From Arthrobacter sp. H35-D1 (GTDB taxonomy: Bacteria; Actinomycetota; Actinomycetes; Actinomycetales; Micrococcaceae): a DNA stretch of 64,000 nt. The stretch covers positions 21,951 through 85,950 of the forward strand of contig NZ_JASISP010000018.1 of NCBI RefSeq assembly GCF_030063185.1, written 5' to 3'. The translations under genes and the position numbers were made by a program. The first letter of the stretch is position 1. The number at the start of each line of letters is the position of its first letter. Under the pieces are notes generated by a model. It saw only the letters and a program-made list of their open reading frames with translations, did not search any database and had not been told where the DNA came from. Below are positions 1 to 9,478 of the stretch, one piece after another.

Positions 1-97
1 CCGCCTTGGCCTGCTTCGCTGCGGCACGTGCTGCCCATGCGGTGAACGGCAGCGAAAAGGCAGAGATGACCAGAGCAACAATTGAGATGGCGAGCAT
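1..97 (-). CDS. N-terminus of a small membrane-anchored protein (partial)
   Basis: An ATG at 97-95 on the minus strand opens a frame that runs off the left edge. The 32 visible residues start MLAISIVALVISAFSLPFTA and continue with an Ala/Lys/Gln-rich stretch (WAARAAAKQAKA). This is one hydrophobic segment followed by a basic, probably helical region, as in a membrane anchor with a cytoplasmic tail. A weak GAGAAG lies about 8 bases upstream of the ATG. The gene points away from the transfer operon that starts at 645. Function cannot be told from so short a fragment. Confidence 0.45.
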   Translation of the reverse strand, partial: MLAISIVALVISAFSLPFTAWAARAAAKQAKA

Positions 98-644
98 AAC
101 GCCATCTTCTCACCAACTACTGACATGCAGAACAATAGATCCTGCTCAAAGCGACACGATGGACCCAGCGATGCAGGCTGTATCGCACCATCGCTCCTTG
201 CCTAAATGCACCGCGCCGGTGTCGCTTCCCACAAATGAGTGGCGCATCGACAATGAGACGACCCAGGGCATGGTCGGACGTAGTTTAGGAACACGCAAAC
301 CGGCCATTGAAGCAGCGAATCTGCGTGAACTGCTGTCGCTATGAAGTGCAATATGGCTCGCCGCTCATCGAGACTTCGTTCGACGTTACCAGTCACGGCG
401 TGACCAAGTCTCCCCAGGTTGGCAAGAATATGTCGAGTGGCGCGGCCCAATCTTCGTGCTGAATCAAAATGGAAATGGCGGGGACCTCATCTCCTCCAGC
501 TTACCGAGACTGTCCGTCAGCGGTGGTAGCACCCAAGTCGTTGGTATCCGATGGTCAGCGGTCATGTAGTTTTCGCTCCCCAGCGCCATGAAGCAAGTGA
601 ACAAAACGTCCACGCATGTGGGCAACCATCGATTGGAGTTCACA
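98..644. other. Intergenic region upstream of the transfer operon
   Basis: This 547-base stretch separates the leftward partial gene from the rightward transfer operon. Short open frames exist on both strands, but their translations are rich in His, Arg and Cys without any family signature and none has a convincing ribosome binding site. It presumably holds the promoters of both transcription units, but I could not place a -35/-10 pair with confidence. Confidence 0.4.
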
Positions 645-935
645 ATGTTGTATCTGGCAGCGGTGGATCCGGGGATCACCCCAAACACCAACTTTCCGTT
701 TCTCGAGTCCCTCAAGCAAATCGGAGGCGGCATCCTCGTCGGCGCGTTCATCGTGATCACCATCGTGGCGATCATCGGGGCCGCAATGCTTTTGGCCGGC
801 AAGCTCAGCCAATCCTCGCGGCTGGCATCTGGTGGTGGCATGATCCTGCTCTGGACAGGACCTGTGGCCGCCATCCTTGGTGGCATCAATGGCTACATCC
901 TGTGGTCCCAGAACGCGTTTAACCTCGGCTTCTAG
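645..935 (+). CDS. Small two-helix membrane protein of the conjugation operon (DUF6112/TrbC-like)
   Basis: A 96-residue protein. The start at 645 (MLYLAAVDPG) is chosen over the upstream in-frame ATG at 588 because GGAG at 635-638 sits 6 bases before it. There are two hydrophobic segments: one Gly/Ile/Val-rich (about residues 26-50, GILVGAFIVITIVAIIGAAM) and one around residues 65-88. Small proteins with this two-helix layout occupy the first position of actinobacterial type IV secretion-like operons, where they are annotated DUF6112 or TrbC/VirB2-like. By position it may be a pilin-like or channel subunit. The next gene starts 9 bases downstream. Role is inferred from topology and context. 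Confidence 0.6.
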   Translation: MLYLAAVDPGITPNTNFPFLESLKQIGGGILVGAFIVITIVAIIGAAMLLAGKLSQSSRLASGGGMILLWTGPVAAILGGINGYILWSQNAFNLGF

Positions 936-944
936 GTGTGAACA

Positions 945-2507
945 ATGCTACCGATGGTGAAATGCGACTTGGGTGGCTGGTGGCCGCCGGGCTGCGGGAT
1001 TGTTTCGCAGGCCAACGATAACCTTGCCTCGTCCGTGACCTCCTACATTGCTGGCATTCTCGAAAGCATGGCGTCATGGATGTGGTCGTTCATCTCCGGT
1101 TCCTTCGGTGTCTCAGACATTGATGCATCGGAATGGGGCATCGTCAGTGGCCTGACGAACTGGTGGGTTGTCGTCATGATGACGCCGCTCGTCGTGGCCA
1201 TGATTGTCCAGCTCATCGCGGGCCTGATTAGTCAGCAGCCACGGCGAATCGGTCGGGCGCTGCTTGGTGGCGCGCTGGCCGTGCCGCTGGTCTACTTGGC
1301 CACGAACCTCATGGCCAAGCTTTCCAATTTCACTGATTCCGCGTCGACTGCGCTGTTGGCCACGCTCGGTAAAGATCCTTACGTCGTCTTCATGCGGTTG
1401 TTTGGGTTCCAAAAGGCCGCGGCTGGTTCGGGGCGGGAATGGGACATAGTTTCGCTCAGCTCTGGAACAACAGGAGGCCCGTCCGGGGCAGTCGTCGTTA
1501 CAGCCATCGCAATCCTTGTTGTGTGGATACTGGCGTTCATCCTCATGTGCTCGATGATCTTCCGTTCTTTCGCACTGATAGTCCTGGCGGCCGTGGCGCC
1601 GGTGGCTCTCATGCTCTTGCCTTGGGAGAGAACCAAATCTTGGAGCAGAATCTGGTGCGAAACGGTCATAGCGTTGCTGATCGCCAAACCGCTGGCGGCG
1701 ACCGTCCTGGCAGTTGCAGTCAAACTGTTTGCAAATTCGACGTCGTTTAGCGGTCTTGCCTCTGGCGCCGTTGGAATGGTCTTGGCATGCGCGGCACCTT
1801 TGATGGCACTGAAGCTTGTCAGCTTTGCTGGTGGCGAGATTGCCGGGGCGGCCCAAATGGCTGGTGGTGGCCATGTTGCCAGCCGTGCCGGGAGCTTCAC
1901 GGGCAGGCAGCTTGGTCGTCAGTTTGGCGGCAAACTACACATGCCGAGCGTAGGTAGTAAAGGGCCGACGCCGGTGACGTCCAGTCACTCTGCATCACCT
2001 TTGCGCCCCACCGCCATGCACGCCGGTGCGAGCAAGGCCTGGATCGGAAACCCGTCGCAGACTGCGGGGCCAACGGCGTCGAGCCCGAAAGGACATGGTT
2101 CGACACCCGCCGGATCACCTGAGCATGATTCGGGTACGTCCACTGCTTGGCCGATGCCACCAGGCCCATCGGCCAAGCAAGGACAAACTGCCCGACCTCC
2201 GAGTGACCACAAACCGGCCGCTGCGTCTGATGGAACCGCCTCGGCGCCCCCGACAGCTCCCACCGGGCCAACGACGTCTCGATACCCCGGCAGGAGCCCG
2301 GGGCCCTCAAATAGCACAGCAGTGCCACAAGGTGCGGGTCCTTCGCGACCGGCGGCGGCTCAGGTCGACCGTCCGAACCCGGCGCCACATGTCAGACCGA
2401 CGATTCCACCGCCTCATCCGGCACCGACCGCTCAGAACTATCCCGTGGAGCCGTCCAAGTGTATACCGAACAAGCCTCCCACTAATGGAGATGGACATCA
2501 TGACTGA
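945..2507 (+). CDS. trbL-like: TrbL/VirB6-like conjugal transfer membrane protein
   Basis: A 520-residue polytopic membrane protein. About six hydrophobic segments lie between residues 70 and 295 (for example VVVMMTPLVVAMIVQLIAGL and IAILVVWILAFILMCSMIF). They are followed by a glycine-rich turn and a roughly 190-residue Pro/Ser/Thr-rich, low-complexity C-terminal tail. Membrane core plus disordered tail is typical of TrbL/VirB6-family channel proteins of Gram-positive conjugation systems, which form the inner-membrane pore of the mating apparatus. It follows the small membrane protein by 9 bases, and its stop overlaps the start of the SCO6880-type gene by 8 bases, so the genes are probably co-translated. 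The start is supported by AGGTG just upstream. Confidence 0.75.
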   Translation: MLPMVKCDLGGWWPPGCGIVSQANDNLASSVTSYIAGILESMASWMWSFISGSFGVSDIDASEWGIVSGLTNWWVVVMMTPLVVAMIVQLIAGLISQQPRRIGRALLGGALAVPLVYLATNLMAKLSNFTDSASTALLATLGKDPYVVFMRLFGFQKAAAGSGREWDIVSLSSGTTGGPSGAVVVTAIAILVVWILAFILMCSMIFRSFALIVLAAVAPVALMLLPWERTKSWSRIWCETVIALLIAKPLAATVLAVAVKLFANSTSFSGLASGAVGMVLACAAPLMALKLVSFAGGEIAGAAQMAGGGHVASRAGSFTGRQLGRQFGGKLHMPSVGSKGPTPVTSSHSASPLRPTAMHAGASKAWIGNPSQTAGPTASSPKGHGSTPAGSPEHDSGTSTAWPMPPGPSAKQGQTARPPSDHKPAAASDGTASAPPTAPTGPTTSRYPGRSPGPSNSTAVPQGAGPSRPAAAQVDRPNPAPHVRPTIPPPHPAPTAQNYPVEPSKCIPNKPPTNGDGHHD

Positions 2508-3966
2508 GGACACCCGCGTATTACAGCCCGTTCGGTTCCCGCGGCACGAACGGCACGGATTGTTTATGGGGCTGCAGTGGTACCAGCTTTCTTTGGTTGC
2601 CTTGGGAATGTTGATCGCCGCCCTCTCATCCGCGACGGGCGGTCCACTTGCCTTCATTCTGACAGTGCCGGTGTGGATGGGGTTGATGTTGTTTGGAGTC
2701 CTGCAATACGCCCGCATCCCTTACCCGGTGTGGGCGTACACGGTGTCGATCTTCTTTCTCCGCTCAGTATTGGACGAGACCCACTATCTGGCACGTCCAG
2801 AGCAGCCTCGAAAAGTCGGCACTATGGCACTGCCGGGTGGATTAGGAAGTCTGGAACTTTGTAAGACAGCAACTGGCGAAGGGTTCATTCTAGACCGCAA
2901 CGGACACGAGGCCATGGTGTCGCTTCGCTGCACCACCACGTCCTTCGCCCTCATGGACAACGACGACAAAGCCTTCGCTGTCCAGTCCTGGTCACGGGTG
3001 CAGGCGGCTATGGCTCGGCGGTCGGCCATCGCCAGGATTGCGATTCAGGATTACACAGTGCCCTACCCTTCAAGCGCGCTACGGGCGTACTACGAGCGTG
3101 CTGTGCCGCCAGAGCGCATCGCCGACGCGCAGTGGGGTGATGCTTCGTATCTGGACTTGATTGAGGCTGCCGGATCCGCCATGAGTCACGAGATCATCAT
3201 GACGATCGTTCTTGATACGGCCAAGGCGCACCGCAGGATCAAGGACGCAGGAGGCGCCATGGGCGGATTGGAGCATGTTCTGCGCTCGGAAGTTGAGGCT
3301 TTCAGTACCGGGCTGAAAACACATGGCGTGACGGTGACCGAGTGGTTGTCAGACACTGCTGTGACTGCCGTAGTCCGGGGCTCGTTTGACCCCGAAACGG
3401 TCGCAAAGGGGGCGACCGTGACAGGAGCGGGGAAAAGCAACATGGCGGTGTCGCCTGGGCCCATGGCTACCGAAGAACACTGGACTTACCTACGGACGGA
3501 TTCAGGTTTCCATCAAACCTTCTGGGTAGCCGAATGGCCCCGCCAACAGGTCTACCCGGGGTTCTTACAACCGCTGATCTATGTGGGGGAGTTCCGGCAC
3601 GTCATATCCCAAGTCATCCGGGCAGTGCCTACAGATCAGGCGCTTCGGGACATTCGTTCGGCACAGGAAGCGCACGAAACCCGGCGCCGCATCAATGCCC
3701 GCCTGGACCGTCCCCTCACACGTGAGCAGCGGGCGGAGGAAGAAGAAGTTGCCCAGCGCGAAGATGAAATTGTTGCCGGTCATGGGGATGTGCGCCCGGC
3801 AGCCTATGTAACTATCACAGCCGAATCGCTCGATGAACTCTCCCGCTGCCGGCAAGAACTTGAATCCGCCGCTGCTGGATCGTTTGTCGAGTTGCGGCTC
3901 ATGGCAGGGCAGCAATGGCCAGCCTTCATCGCCGGAGCACTGCCTTTGGGAAGGGGACTGAAATGA
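2500..3966 (+). CDS. SCO6880-family conjugation protein (PrgI-like N-terminus)
   Basis: A 488-residue protein starting MTEDTRVLQPVRFPRHERHG. The ATG at 2500 has GGAG at 2487-2490; a possible start at 2485 is in frame but lacks spacing for that site. Two adjacent hydrophobic helices (about residues 27-70) make a PrgI-like membrane anchor, followed by a large soluble domain. This arrangement is characteristic of SCO6880-family proteins, which accompany VirB4-like ATPases in actinobacterial conjugative elements and probably take the place of the N-terminal part of VirB4 plus its membrane partner. The stop overlaps the ATPase start (ATGA at 3963-3966), which implies tight coupling. A charged Arg/Glu-rich helix lies near residues 395-430. 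Confidence 0.75.
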   Translation: MTEDTRVLQPVRFPRHERHGLFMGLQWYQLSLVALGMLIAALSSATGGPLAFILTVPVWMGLMLFGVLQYARIPYPVWAYTVSIFFLRSVLDETHYLARPEQPRKVGTMALPGGLGSLELCKTATGEGFILDRNGHEAMVSLRCTTTSFALMDNDDKAFAVQSWSRVQAAMARRSAIARIAIQDYTVPYPSSALRAYYERAVPPERIADAQWGDASYLDLIEAAGSAMSHEIIMTIVLDTAKAHRRIKDAGGAMGGLEHVLRSEVEAFSTGLKTHGVTVTEWLSDTAVTAVVRGSFDPETVAKGATVTGAGKSNMAVSPGPMATEEHWTYLRTDSGFHQTFWVAEWPRQQVYPGFLQPLIYVGEFRHVISQVIRAVPTDQALRDIRSAQEAHETRRRINARLDRPLTREQRAEEEEVAQREDEIVAGHGDVRPAAYVTITAESLDELSRCRQELESAAAGSFVELRLMAGQQWPAFIAGALPLGRGLK

Positions 3967-5423
3967 ACAAGCACGTAGCCGCCGTCAGCATCGCTCCCGC
4001 AGATGAGAACCGCTTTGCGCGGAAAGAACGACGGCGGAGCGAACGTTTGCTGAACTCCTCGCCGACGCTGTCATTGCGTGAGCTGCGGGCACAGCGGACT
4101 GAGGACACTGGCGGGGGCATCTCGGCCGGCGATTGGGGCAAACGAGACGGTGCCACACTGTGGGGTCCACACCGAGTTCACCCGGCGCCGCACCGTGCCT
4201 CGACTCTGACCATGGCGGCAGCCTACCCGTTTCTCACCGAGTCGGGCCTTGGCCCGGAGGGAACCTACATCGGCACGGACCTCTTCGGATCTGGCGCGTT
4301 CTGCTATGACCCCTGGGTCATGTACGACAAGGGCTTCATCAGTGGCCCGTCAATTGTCGTCATCGGGACTGTCGGCACAGGCAAATCCATGTGCGGCAAA
4401 TCGCTGGTCACACGTTCCATCACCCTGGGACGCAAAGCTGCAGTGGCCTCAGACCCGAAAGGAGAATGGGTTCCCGTTGCCAACGCCATCCCGGGCGGAA
4501 AGGTGATCTCCGTGGGGCCGGGCCGCGCAACAAGAGTCAACCCGCTGGACGCTGGCCCCCGATCCAGCGCGTTGTCCGATGCGCAATGGCTGGCAGTGGT
4601 GCGACAGCGCCGCCGACATCTGCTTGTTGCACTGGTCTCGCTCATGCGTCCAGGTGTCCCGCTGAGTCCTGTCGAGCATACGGCTTTGGACATGGCTCTG
4701 ACCGATGCGGTGGCTGCCAACAGCACGCCAACCCTGCCCATGGTGCTGAAGTACTTACTCAACCCAACCCCAGCGACAGCCGCGCTGGTCGGACCGGAAG
4801 GAGGGCTCGGCGTCGGACATTCACTCCGGAGAACGGTATCAGGTGACCTAGAGGGCATGTTTGATGCCCCTTCCACCGTGGCATTCGACGCCGATGCCCC
4901 CATCATGGTCATGGATACCTCGGCCCTGATCGGCGCCTCGGAACAAGCCTTGTCCCTAGCGGCTGCCTGTGGTGCGACGTGGCTGGAAGCTGCAGTGACG
5001 AACCCTGACGGGGCAAAACGCATCGTGGTTTATGACGAAGGCTGGCGGATGCTTGCGGACCCGTACATGCTCGCAAAAATGAGTGAGCAATGGCGCCTGG
5101 CCCGCAGCTATGGCATTTCAAATCTGCTCATCATGCACAAGATCGCCGACCTCAATGAGATTGGCGACAGCACCAGCGGTCTGCGGCAAAAGGCGCTTGG
5201 CCTGCTCACCGAAGCAGACACCAGGGTTATTTACCGGCAAAAGCATGACGCTATGCAGCTGACGAAGGAAGCACTGGGTCTGACCGAAGCGGAATGCGAA
5301 CACGTGGAGAAGCTGCCCAAGGGCGTAGGCCTGTGGAAGGTCGGCAACCGCTCGTTCATTGTGGCGAACCAGGTCACCACCGACGAGCTGGCTGTGTTCG
5401 GCACCGATGAGAGGATGCTCTGA
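3963..5423 (+). CDS. virB4-like: VirB4-like conjugation ATPase
   Basis: A 486-residue protein beginning MNKHVAAVSIAPADENRF. The ATG overlaps the upstream stop as ATGA, and this is preferred to the in-frame ATG 48 bases upstream. Walker A is GTVGTGKS (about residue 137) and Walker B is VVYDEG (about residue 355). The sequence after Walker B (WRMLADPYMLAKMSEQWRLAR) and the late HDAMQLTKEALGLTEAE segment match the C-terminal ATPase half of VirB4/TraE proteins, in which SEQWR..R helps recognise the ATPase fold. It should power assembly of, or transport through, the mating channel at the inner membrane face. It lacks the N-terminal VirB4 domain, which the SCO6880-type neighbour probably supplies. 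Confidence 0.8.
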   Translation: MNKHVAAVSIAPADENRFARKERRRSERLLNSSPTLSLRELRAQRTEDTGGGISAGDWGKRDGATLWGPHRVHPAPHRASTLTMAAAYPFLTESGLGPEGTYIGTDLFGSGAFCYDPWVMYDKGFISGPSIVVIGTVGTGKSMCGKSLVTRSITLGRKAAVASDPKGEWVPVANAIPGGKVISVGPGRATRVNPLDAGPRSSALSDAQWLAVVRQRRRHLLVALVSLMRPGVPLSPVEHTALDMALTDAVAANSTPTLPMVLKYLLNPTPATAALVGPEGGLGVGHSLRRTVSGDLEGMFDAPSTVAFDADAPIMVMDTSALIGASEQALSLAAACGATWLEAAVTNPDGAKRIVVYDEGWRMLADPYMLAKMSEQWRLARSYGISNLLIMHKIADLNEIGDSTSGLRQKALGLLTEADTRVIYRQKHDAMQLTKEALGLTEAECEHVEKLPKGVGLWKVGNRSFIVANQVTTDELAVFGTDERML

Positions 5424-7243
5424 TGCTCCGGCGGCTGGATGATGGCAATCCGATGGTCACCTTCGGACTGGTTGCCACGTCAATTTACGTGGTCCTCAGC
5501 CTCTTGATCGAAGCTGCTGCCCACATTGCCTACTCAACGCAATGCGAAGGGACTGCACCCTGGAATCTCAGCCCCGCCGTTCTGCCCGGCCTGTTCAGCG
5601 GACGGATCCAATGGATCCTGCCCGCAGAAGGCACCTGCCGCATCGGCACCGGACAGGTCTGGCTCATCGTCGCACCCATCCTCGTTCTCATAGCTGTTGC
5701 TTCACTCGCGGGCATCCTCGGCTGGCATGTCTGGCGCCAATCCGGAGCCTGGCTCCGGCAAGACATCCTCAGCCGCGACGGCGTGGCACGACGGGCAGAA
5801 ATCGCCCGCGAATTCGGCGCCAAGGCCGCACTGAAGAGAGGCCGGTACACCCGCCCCAGCGCCAAAGACCCCAAAGTTGAAGAAGTCTCCTGGACCATCG
5901 GTAAATCGCGCGGCGTCACAGTCCACGTCTCCACCGAAGAATCCCTCGTCATCCAAGGCGCACCCCGCTCCGGCAAGGGCCTCTACGTCATCATCAACGC
6001 CATCCTCGACGCACCCGGCGCCGTCGTCACCACCTCAACCCGGGCAGACAACCTCGTCGTGACCATGAAAGCCCGCGCCACCAACGGCCGCCCCGTCACG
6101 GTCTTCGACCCACAAGGAATGTCCGGCTTGCCCACAACCCTGCGCTGGTCACCAGTGAGAGGCTGCGAAGACCCCGACGTCGCCACCCGCCGAGCACTTG
6201 TCATCTCTGCAGACGCCGCACTCAAAGGAGAGAACGCCGCCTGGCAAAAGCGCTCGCAGATAGTGCTGCAATGTTTGTTGCATGCCGCTGCGCTTTCGGG
6301 TGAGGGAGTTTCGTCGTTTCGCCGCTGGGCGTCAAACCCCGTGCTGGCCAGGGAGGCCCTCAACATCCTCGGCCGGCCTGAGGCTGCTCTGGGCTGGCAA
6401 GCCGATTTGATGGGCATCGTCGACGACGATCCCCGCAATACCTCCAACTCCTGGATCGGCGTAACCGCGGCTGCTGCGCCGCTGTCGTCTCCCAAGGTCC
6501 TCGCTGCTCTGAACCCGAGAGAGAGCAGCGAGCAATTCGACCCCAAAGCCTTCATCGAACAACGCGGCACGCTCTACCTGATCGGGACCAAGAGCGGTGC
6601 GGCCGCTGCCGGTCCCTTCTTGTCCGCGCTGATCGATGACATTGATTATGCCGCCCGGGAGATGGCTTTCGTCTGCGCGGGTGGTCGGCTTGACCCGCCG
6701 TTGTCGCTCATCCTCGACGAAATCGCCAATCTCTCCCCATGGCCGGGGCTGCCGGTGGTGCTGTCGGACGGTGGCGGCATTGGCATCTCCACCATTGTGG
6801 TGTTGCAGTCCCTGTCTCAGGCGCGCTCCGGCTGGTCGATGGACGAGGCCGCCACCATTTGGGATGCCGCCATCATCAAGGTCATCTTCGGCGGCGGCTC
6901 GGACGAACGCGACCTCCGCGCACTCGCTGGTCTCATTGGCGAACGGACGCTGACGTTCAACACCCGATCATGGTCATCGCAGGGCCGCCAGGACGGCGAG
7001 CAAATCCGTGAGTCGCCGGTAATCCCGTTGCATGAAATCCGCCGGCTCCCGGCAGGTACGGCCATCATGCTCGGGCGTCGTAGCCGCCCCATCCTGCTGG
7101 ACCTGCGTGAATGGCACAAACGCAAAGACGCAGCACAGTTGGGCCGTTCCAAGGAGCAAACCGAGCTAGAACTGCTCACCGGCCACCTCAAACGACAGCA
7201 CGAACAACAAACGCCATTCCCCGCAGGAGAACAGGAGTCATAG
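5423..7243 (+). CDS. traG-like: VirD4/TraG-type type IV coupling protein
   Basis: A 606-residue coupling protein. Two transmembrane helices lie near the N-terminus (about residues 10-35 and 78-100), followed by a cytoplasmic ATPase. Walker A is GAPRSGKG (about residue 179) and a Walker B-like LILDEIAN comes later. The stretch GGIGISTIVVLQSLSQAR and the segment to IFGGGSDERDLRALAGLIGER are typical of the TraM-recognition/TraG C-terminal domain. Such proteins deliver the relaxase-DNA complex to the secretion channel. The start overlaps the VirB4-like stop by one base (TGATG at 5421-5425). The relaxase it should serve is the minus-strand gene at 14990-18541. Codon use changes little along the gene. 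Confidence 0.85.
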   Translation: MLRRLDDGNPMVTFGLVATSIYVVLSLLIEAAAHIAYSTQCEGTAPWNLSPAVLPGLFSGRIQWILPAEGTCRIGTGQVWLIVAPILVLIAVASLAGILGWHVWRQSGAWLRQDILSRDGVARRAEIAREFGAKAALKRGRYTRPSAKDPKVEEVSWTIGKSRGVTVHVSTEESLVIQGAPRSGKGLYVIINAILDAPGAVVTTSTRADNLVVTMKARATNGRPVTVFDPQGMSGLPTTLRWSPVRGCEDPDVATRRALVISADAALKGENAAWQKRSQIVLQCLLHAAALSGEGVSSFRRWASNPVLAREALNILGRPEAALGWQADLMGIVDDDPRNTSNSWIGVTAAAAPLSSPKVLAALNPRESSEQFDPKAFIEQRGTLYLIGTKSGAAAAGPFLSALIDDIDYAAREMAFVCAGGRLDPPLSLILDEIANLSPWPGLPVVLSDGGGIGISTIVVLQSLSQARSGWSMDEAATIWDAAIIKVIFGGGSDERDLRALAGLIGERTLTFNTRSWSSQGRQDGEQIRESPVIPLHEIRRLPAGTAIMLGRRSRPILLDLREWHKRKDAAQLGRSKEQTELELLTGHLKRQHEQQTPFPAGEQES

Positions 7244-7245
7244 CC

Positions 7246-7797
7246 ATGGACGAGGACGAATCCTTTGAATACGACGTCGAGAACGGTGCCGAAGACAATT
7301 TCGCGGCGCTGCTTTTCGGCTCAACGCGCGGCCTGCGCTCCGAGCGCGTACCCATGACGTACCGGTGGCGGGATATGGACCCCCGCACCGCCGAGACCGT
7401 GTGGAACCACCTCGGTAGTTGGGTCCGCTGGCTCGTGGAAACCTACCACCTACCCACCTCCGTGATTCCCGACTGCTGGTGGCGGCACTCGGACATTGTG
7501 GCCGAGTTGTACGCGCTGCAGAGAGCGGAGCAGGCCTCCTACACCGAGGACGACGGCGGGTTCGGCCCCTTGGGCTTTCACGAGCGCCTGGAACACAGCG
7601 TCGTCCGGTTGCGAGACCTAACCAGGACGGCTGGCTGCGTCAGCTTGCAGCAGCACCGCGAACCGGTCGTCCGCCGATTGCCTGACGACGGCCCCGCCAT
7701 GACGGGGTTGCCGCATACAAGCTTGAATGCGGCAAATCAGCCAGATTCGGAAACACCCGGCAGCGCGGATTCAGGCACCACCGATTCCGGACAGTAA
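7246..7797 (+). CDS. DUF4913 family protein
   Basis: A 183-residue soluble protein starting MDEDESFEYDVENG, two bases after the coupling protein stop, with AGGAG at 7233-7237. Residues about 40-125 contain the pattern known from DUF4913 proteins: a Trp/His-rich core (TVWNHLGSWVRWLVETYHLP, then PDCWWRHSDIVAELYALQRA) followed by a helix with FHERLEHSVVRLRDL. The N-terminus is acidic and the C-terminus Pro/Ser/Thr-rich and probably disordered. DUF4913 proteins recur in actinobacterial plasmids and transfer regions; no biochemical role is known to me. Operon position suggests a cytoplasmic accessory of DNA transfer, perhaps with the coupling protein. Confidence 0.7.
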   Translation: MDEDESFEYDVENGAEDNFAALLFGSTRGLRSERVPMTYRWRDMDPRTAETVWNHLGSWVRWLVETYHLPTSVIPDCWWRHSDIVAELYALQRAEQASYTEDDGGFGPLGFHERLEHSVVRLRDLTRTAGCVSLQQHREPVVRRLPDDGPAMTGLPHTSLNAANQPDSETPGSADSGTTDSGQ

Positions 7798-7812
7798 CGG
7801 AGGGATGAAGCC

Positions 7813-8970
7813 ATGGAAGCCATATCCGAACCAACACCACGATGGCTGAAAGCAGTTCAAGCAAATGAGGGAGCGCCGCCAGCCACCCACCCCAGTCCTG
7901 AACAGCGAGTTAACGAGCTCACCGAAGGGCTCTACTCGTTGCTGGCAGAGGCTGTTGACCAGCCGCAGCAATGGCACCGGCTCCTCGACGCTTCGGCGAC
8001 CATGTGGCGGTACTCGGGAGGAAATGTCGCACTTTTGACGATGCAAATGGCCCAACGAGGTCCAATGAAGCCGACCCTCGTTGCCGGGTACAAGGAGTGG
8101 GAACGGCACAGCCGCTATGTTCTCAAGGGTGAACACGCCTTGTATGTGATTGCGCCAAGAACCGCCCGAATCACGCCTGCTGATGAACAAGGTGAGGTTT
8201 CCGGGGCACGAGAACCTGAACTTGCGGCGTCGGGGGACGGCGAACACCGATCCAGGATTGTCGGATGGCGCGGGCAGCCAGTGTTCGATGTGTCGCAGAC
8301 CGAGGGGGAGCCTTTGCTTGTTCCTATTGCCGGTCGGCCAGATGTGCCACTCCAAGCCGATTCATGCACGCAGCTGTGGGAGTCACTCACAGCAGTGGCG
8401 CGAAACGCGCTCTACAACATCGTCGTCTCAGAGACGCAGGCAGGGTTGGCGGACGGATACACCGACCACTCGCGCCGCCTCATCAGCGTAGGGTCCTGGC
8501 TGGATGCGGAAGACCGCGTTGCAACGCTCGCGCACGAACTCGCCCACGCCTCCCTCCACGTCCCTGGCGACGCCATTGGCGCCCTGTATGGCAGCAGCTC
8601 CGAACACCGCGGCCTCGCCGAGATCGAAGCCGAGTCCGTCGCCTACGTTGTCCTGCGGGCTCATGGCATCGACCGAGATGAACAGTCCGCTGCCTACTTG
8701 GCAGGCTGGGCCGACGCCGTGATAGAAGCTGAAGCCTGCTCGATTCTTCGTTGCTCTCGAGACAGGAAGCCCATGTCCCGGGTCGACATTGCAAAGTCCG
8801 TGCTGGGTCGAGTGACATCCGTGGCCAAGACGATTTTAGAAACGACAAACCCTCCAGGGTTTGGTGGGAGACTGGCGTGCCTTGCTTTGGAACCCGAAAT
8901 TGGAGGACAAGAACACCTACTCGGCATTCGGTCTGCCGCGCGACCTAGGGCGTCAACTGTCTTTGAATGA
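7813..8970 (+). CDS. ardC-like: ArdC-like antirestriction protein with zincin motif
   Basis: A 385-residue protein with GGAGGG 8 bases before the ATG. The N-terminal third resembles the ArdC/DUF1738 single-strand DNA binding domain (RVNELTEGLYSLLAEAVDQP, then WRYSGGNVALLTMQM and EWERHSRYVLKGEHA). The central part carries the metallopeptidase signature HELAH (about residues 241-245) with a downstream EIEAESVAYVV that can give the third zinc ligand. ArdC proteins protect incoming plasmid DNA from restriction in the recipient. It ends the transfer operon and is followed, about 400 bases on, by the element's own restriction-modification operon, so the element carries both restriction and antirestriction functions. 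The extreme C-terminus shows no recognised domain. Confidence 0.75.
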   Translation: MEAISEPTPRWLKAVQANEGAPPATHPSPEQRVNELTEGLYSLLAEAVDQPQQWHRLLDASATMWRYSGGNVALLTMQMAQRGPMKPTLVAGYKEWERHSRYVLKGEHALYVIAPRTARITPADEQGEVSGAREPELAASGDGEHRSRIVGWRGQPVFDVSQTEGEPLLVPIAGRPDVPLQADSCTQLWESLTAVARNALYNIVVSETQAGLADGYTDHSRRLISVGSWLDAEDRVATLAHELAHASLHVPGDAIGALYGSSSEHRGLAEIEAESVAYVVLRAHGIDRDEQSAAYLAGWADAVIEAEACSILRCSRDRKPMSRVDIAKSVLGRVTSVAKTILETTNPPGFGGRLACLALEPEIGGQEHLLGIRSAARPRASTVFE

Positions 8971-9369
8971 TCGCAGTATCGTGATCGGCATGTAGGTGTC
9001 TGGTCGAAAGTGAAGTGGGCGGCAAGTCATGTGGCATCACGAAGAATTGCACCGATTAGATTTGTGGACGAGTCGTTGTCGCATGTCGGGCATTCAGAAA
9101 CTAACATACGTATCTTCTCACCGTTGTGGACTAAATCCAGGCATGGCCACTGAGGTAACATCGGGAATGGTGTCTAGTGCTCGATTGCTGGATCTGGCTG
9201 CAATGACGCGTCCTTGGCAATTGGCTGCCAGCTGTCATGTTTGCAACCCGCTCGCGGGCGCCTACAAGGCTTCGTGTAGCCGGTACGCGAATAGAGCTAC
9301 GCGCGTGCACTCGGGCGTGGCGCCTGTCATGTTTTCCTCAAACGAGGTCGACGGTTGGATAGGAGGGCT
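8971..9369 (+). other. Intergenic region before the restriction-modification operon
   Basis: About 400 bases with no supported gene. A 114-codon frame from 9029 shows no family signature and has no ribosome binding site at its start. The stretch probably holds the terminator of the transfer operon and the promoter of the restriction-modification genes, but neither was located with confidence. Confidence 0.35.
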
Positions 9370-9468
9370 ATGAGTGGCGTGGAAACTACGGGATCCTACC
9401 AACGCATGGCTGAGGAAATGAATGTCAGAGCGCCATCGTATCCTGATCAATCAAAGCAAGTAACCTGA
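9370..9468 (+). CDS. 32-residue micro-ORF leading the restriction-modification operon
   Basis: ATG at 9370 follows a strong AGGAGG (9361-9366). The frame reads MSGVETTGSYQRMAEEMNVR and ends at TGA 9466-9468. The stop lies against the AAGGAG (9468-9473) that serves the methyltransferase start at 9479, so the two are placed for translational coupling. The peptide is hydrophilic and matches no family I know. It could be a genuine small protein, a leader peptide that sets translation of the methylase, or the remnant of a longer gene. Evidence is only the ribosome site, the exact abutment and the operon position. Confidence 0.4.
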   Translation: MSGVETTGSYQRMAEEMNVRAPSYPDQSKQVT

Positions 9469-9478
9469 AGGAGCGGCG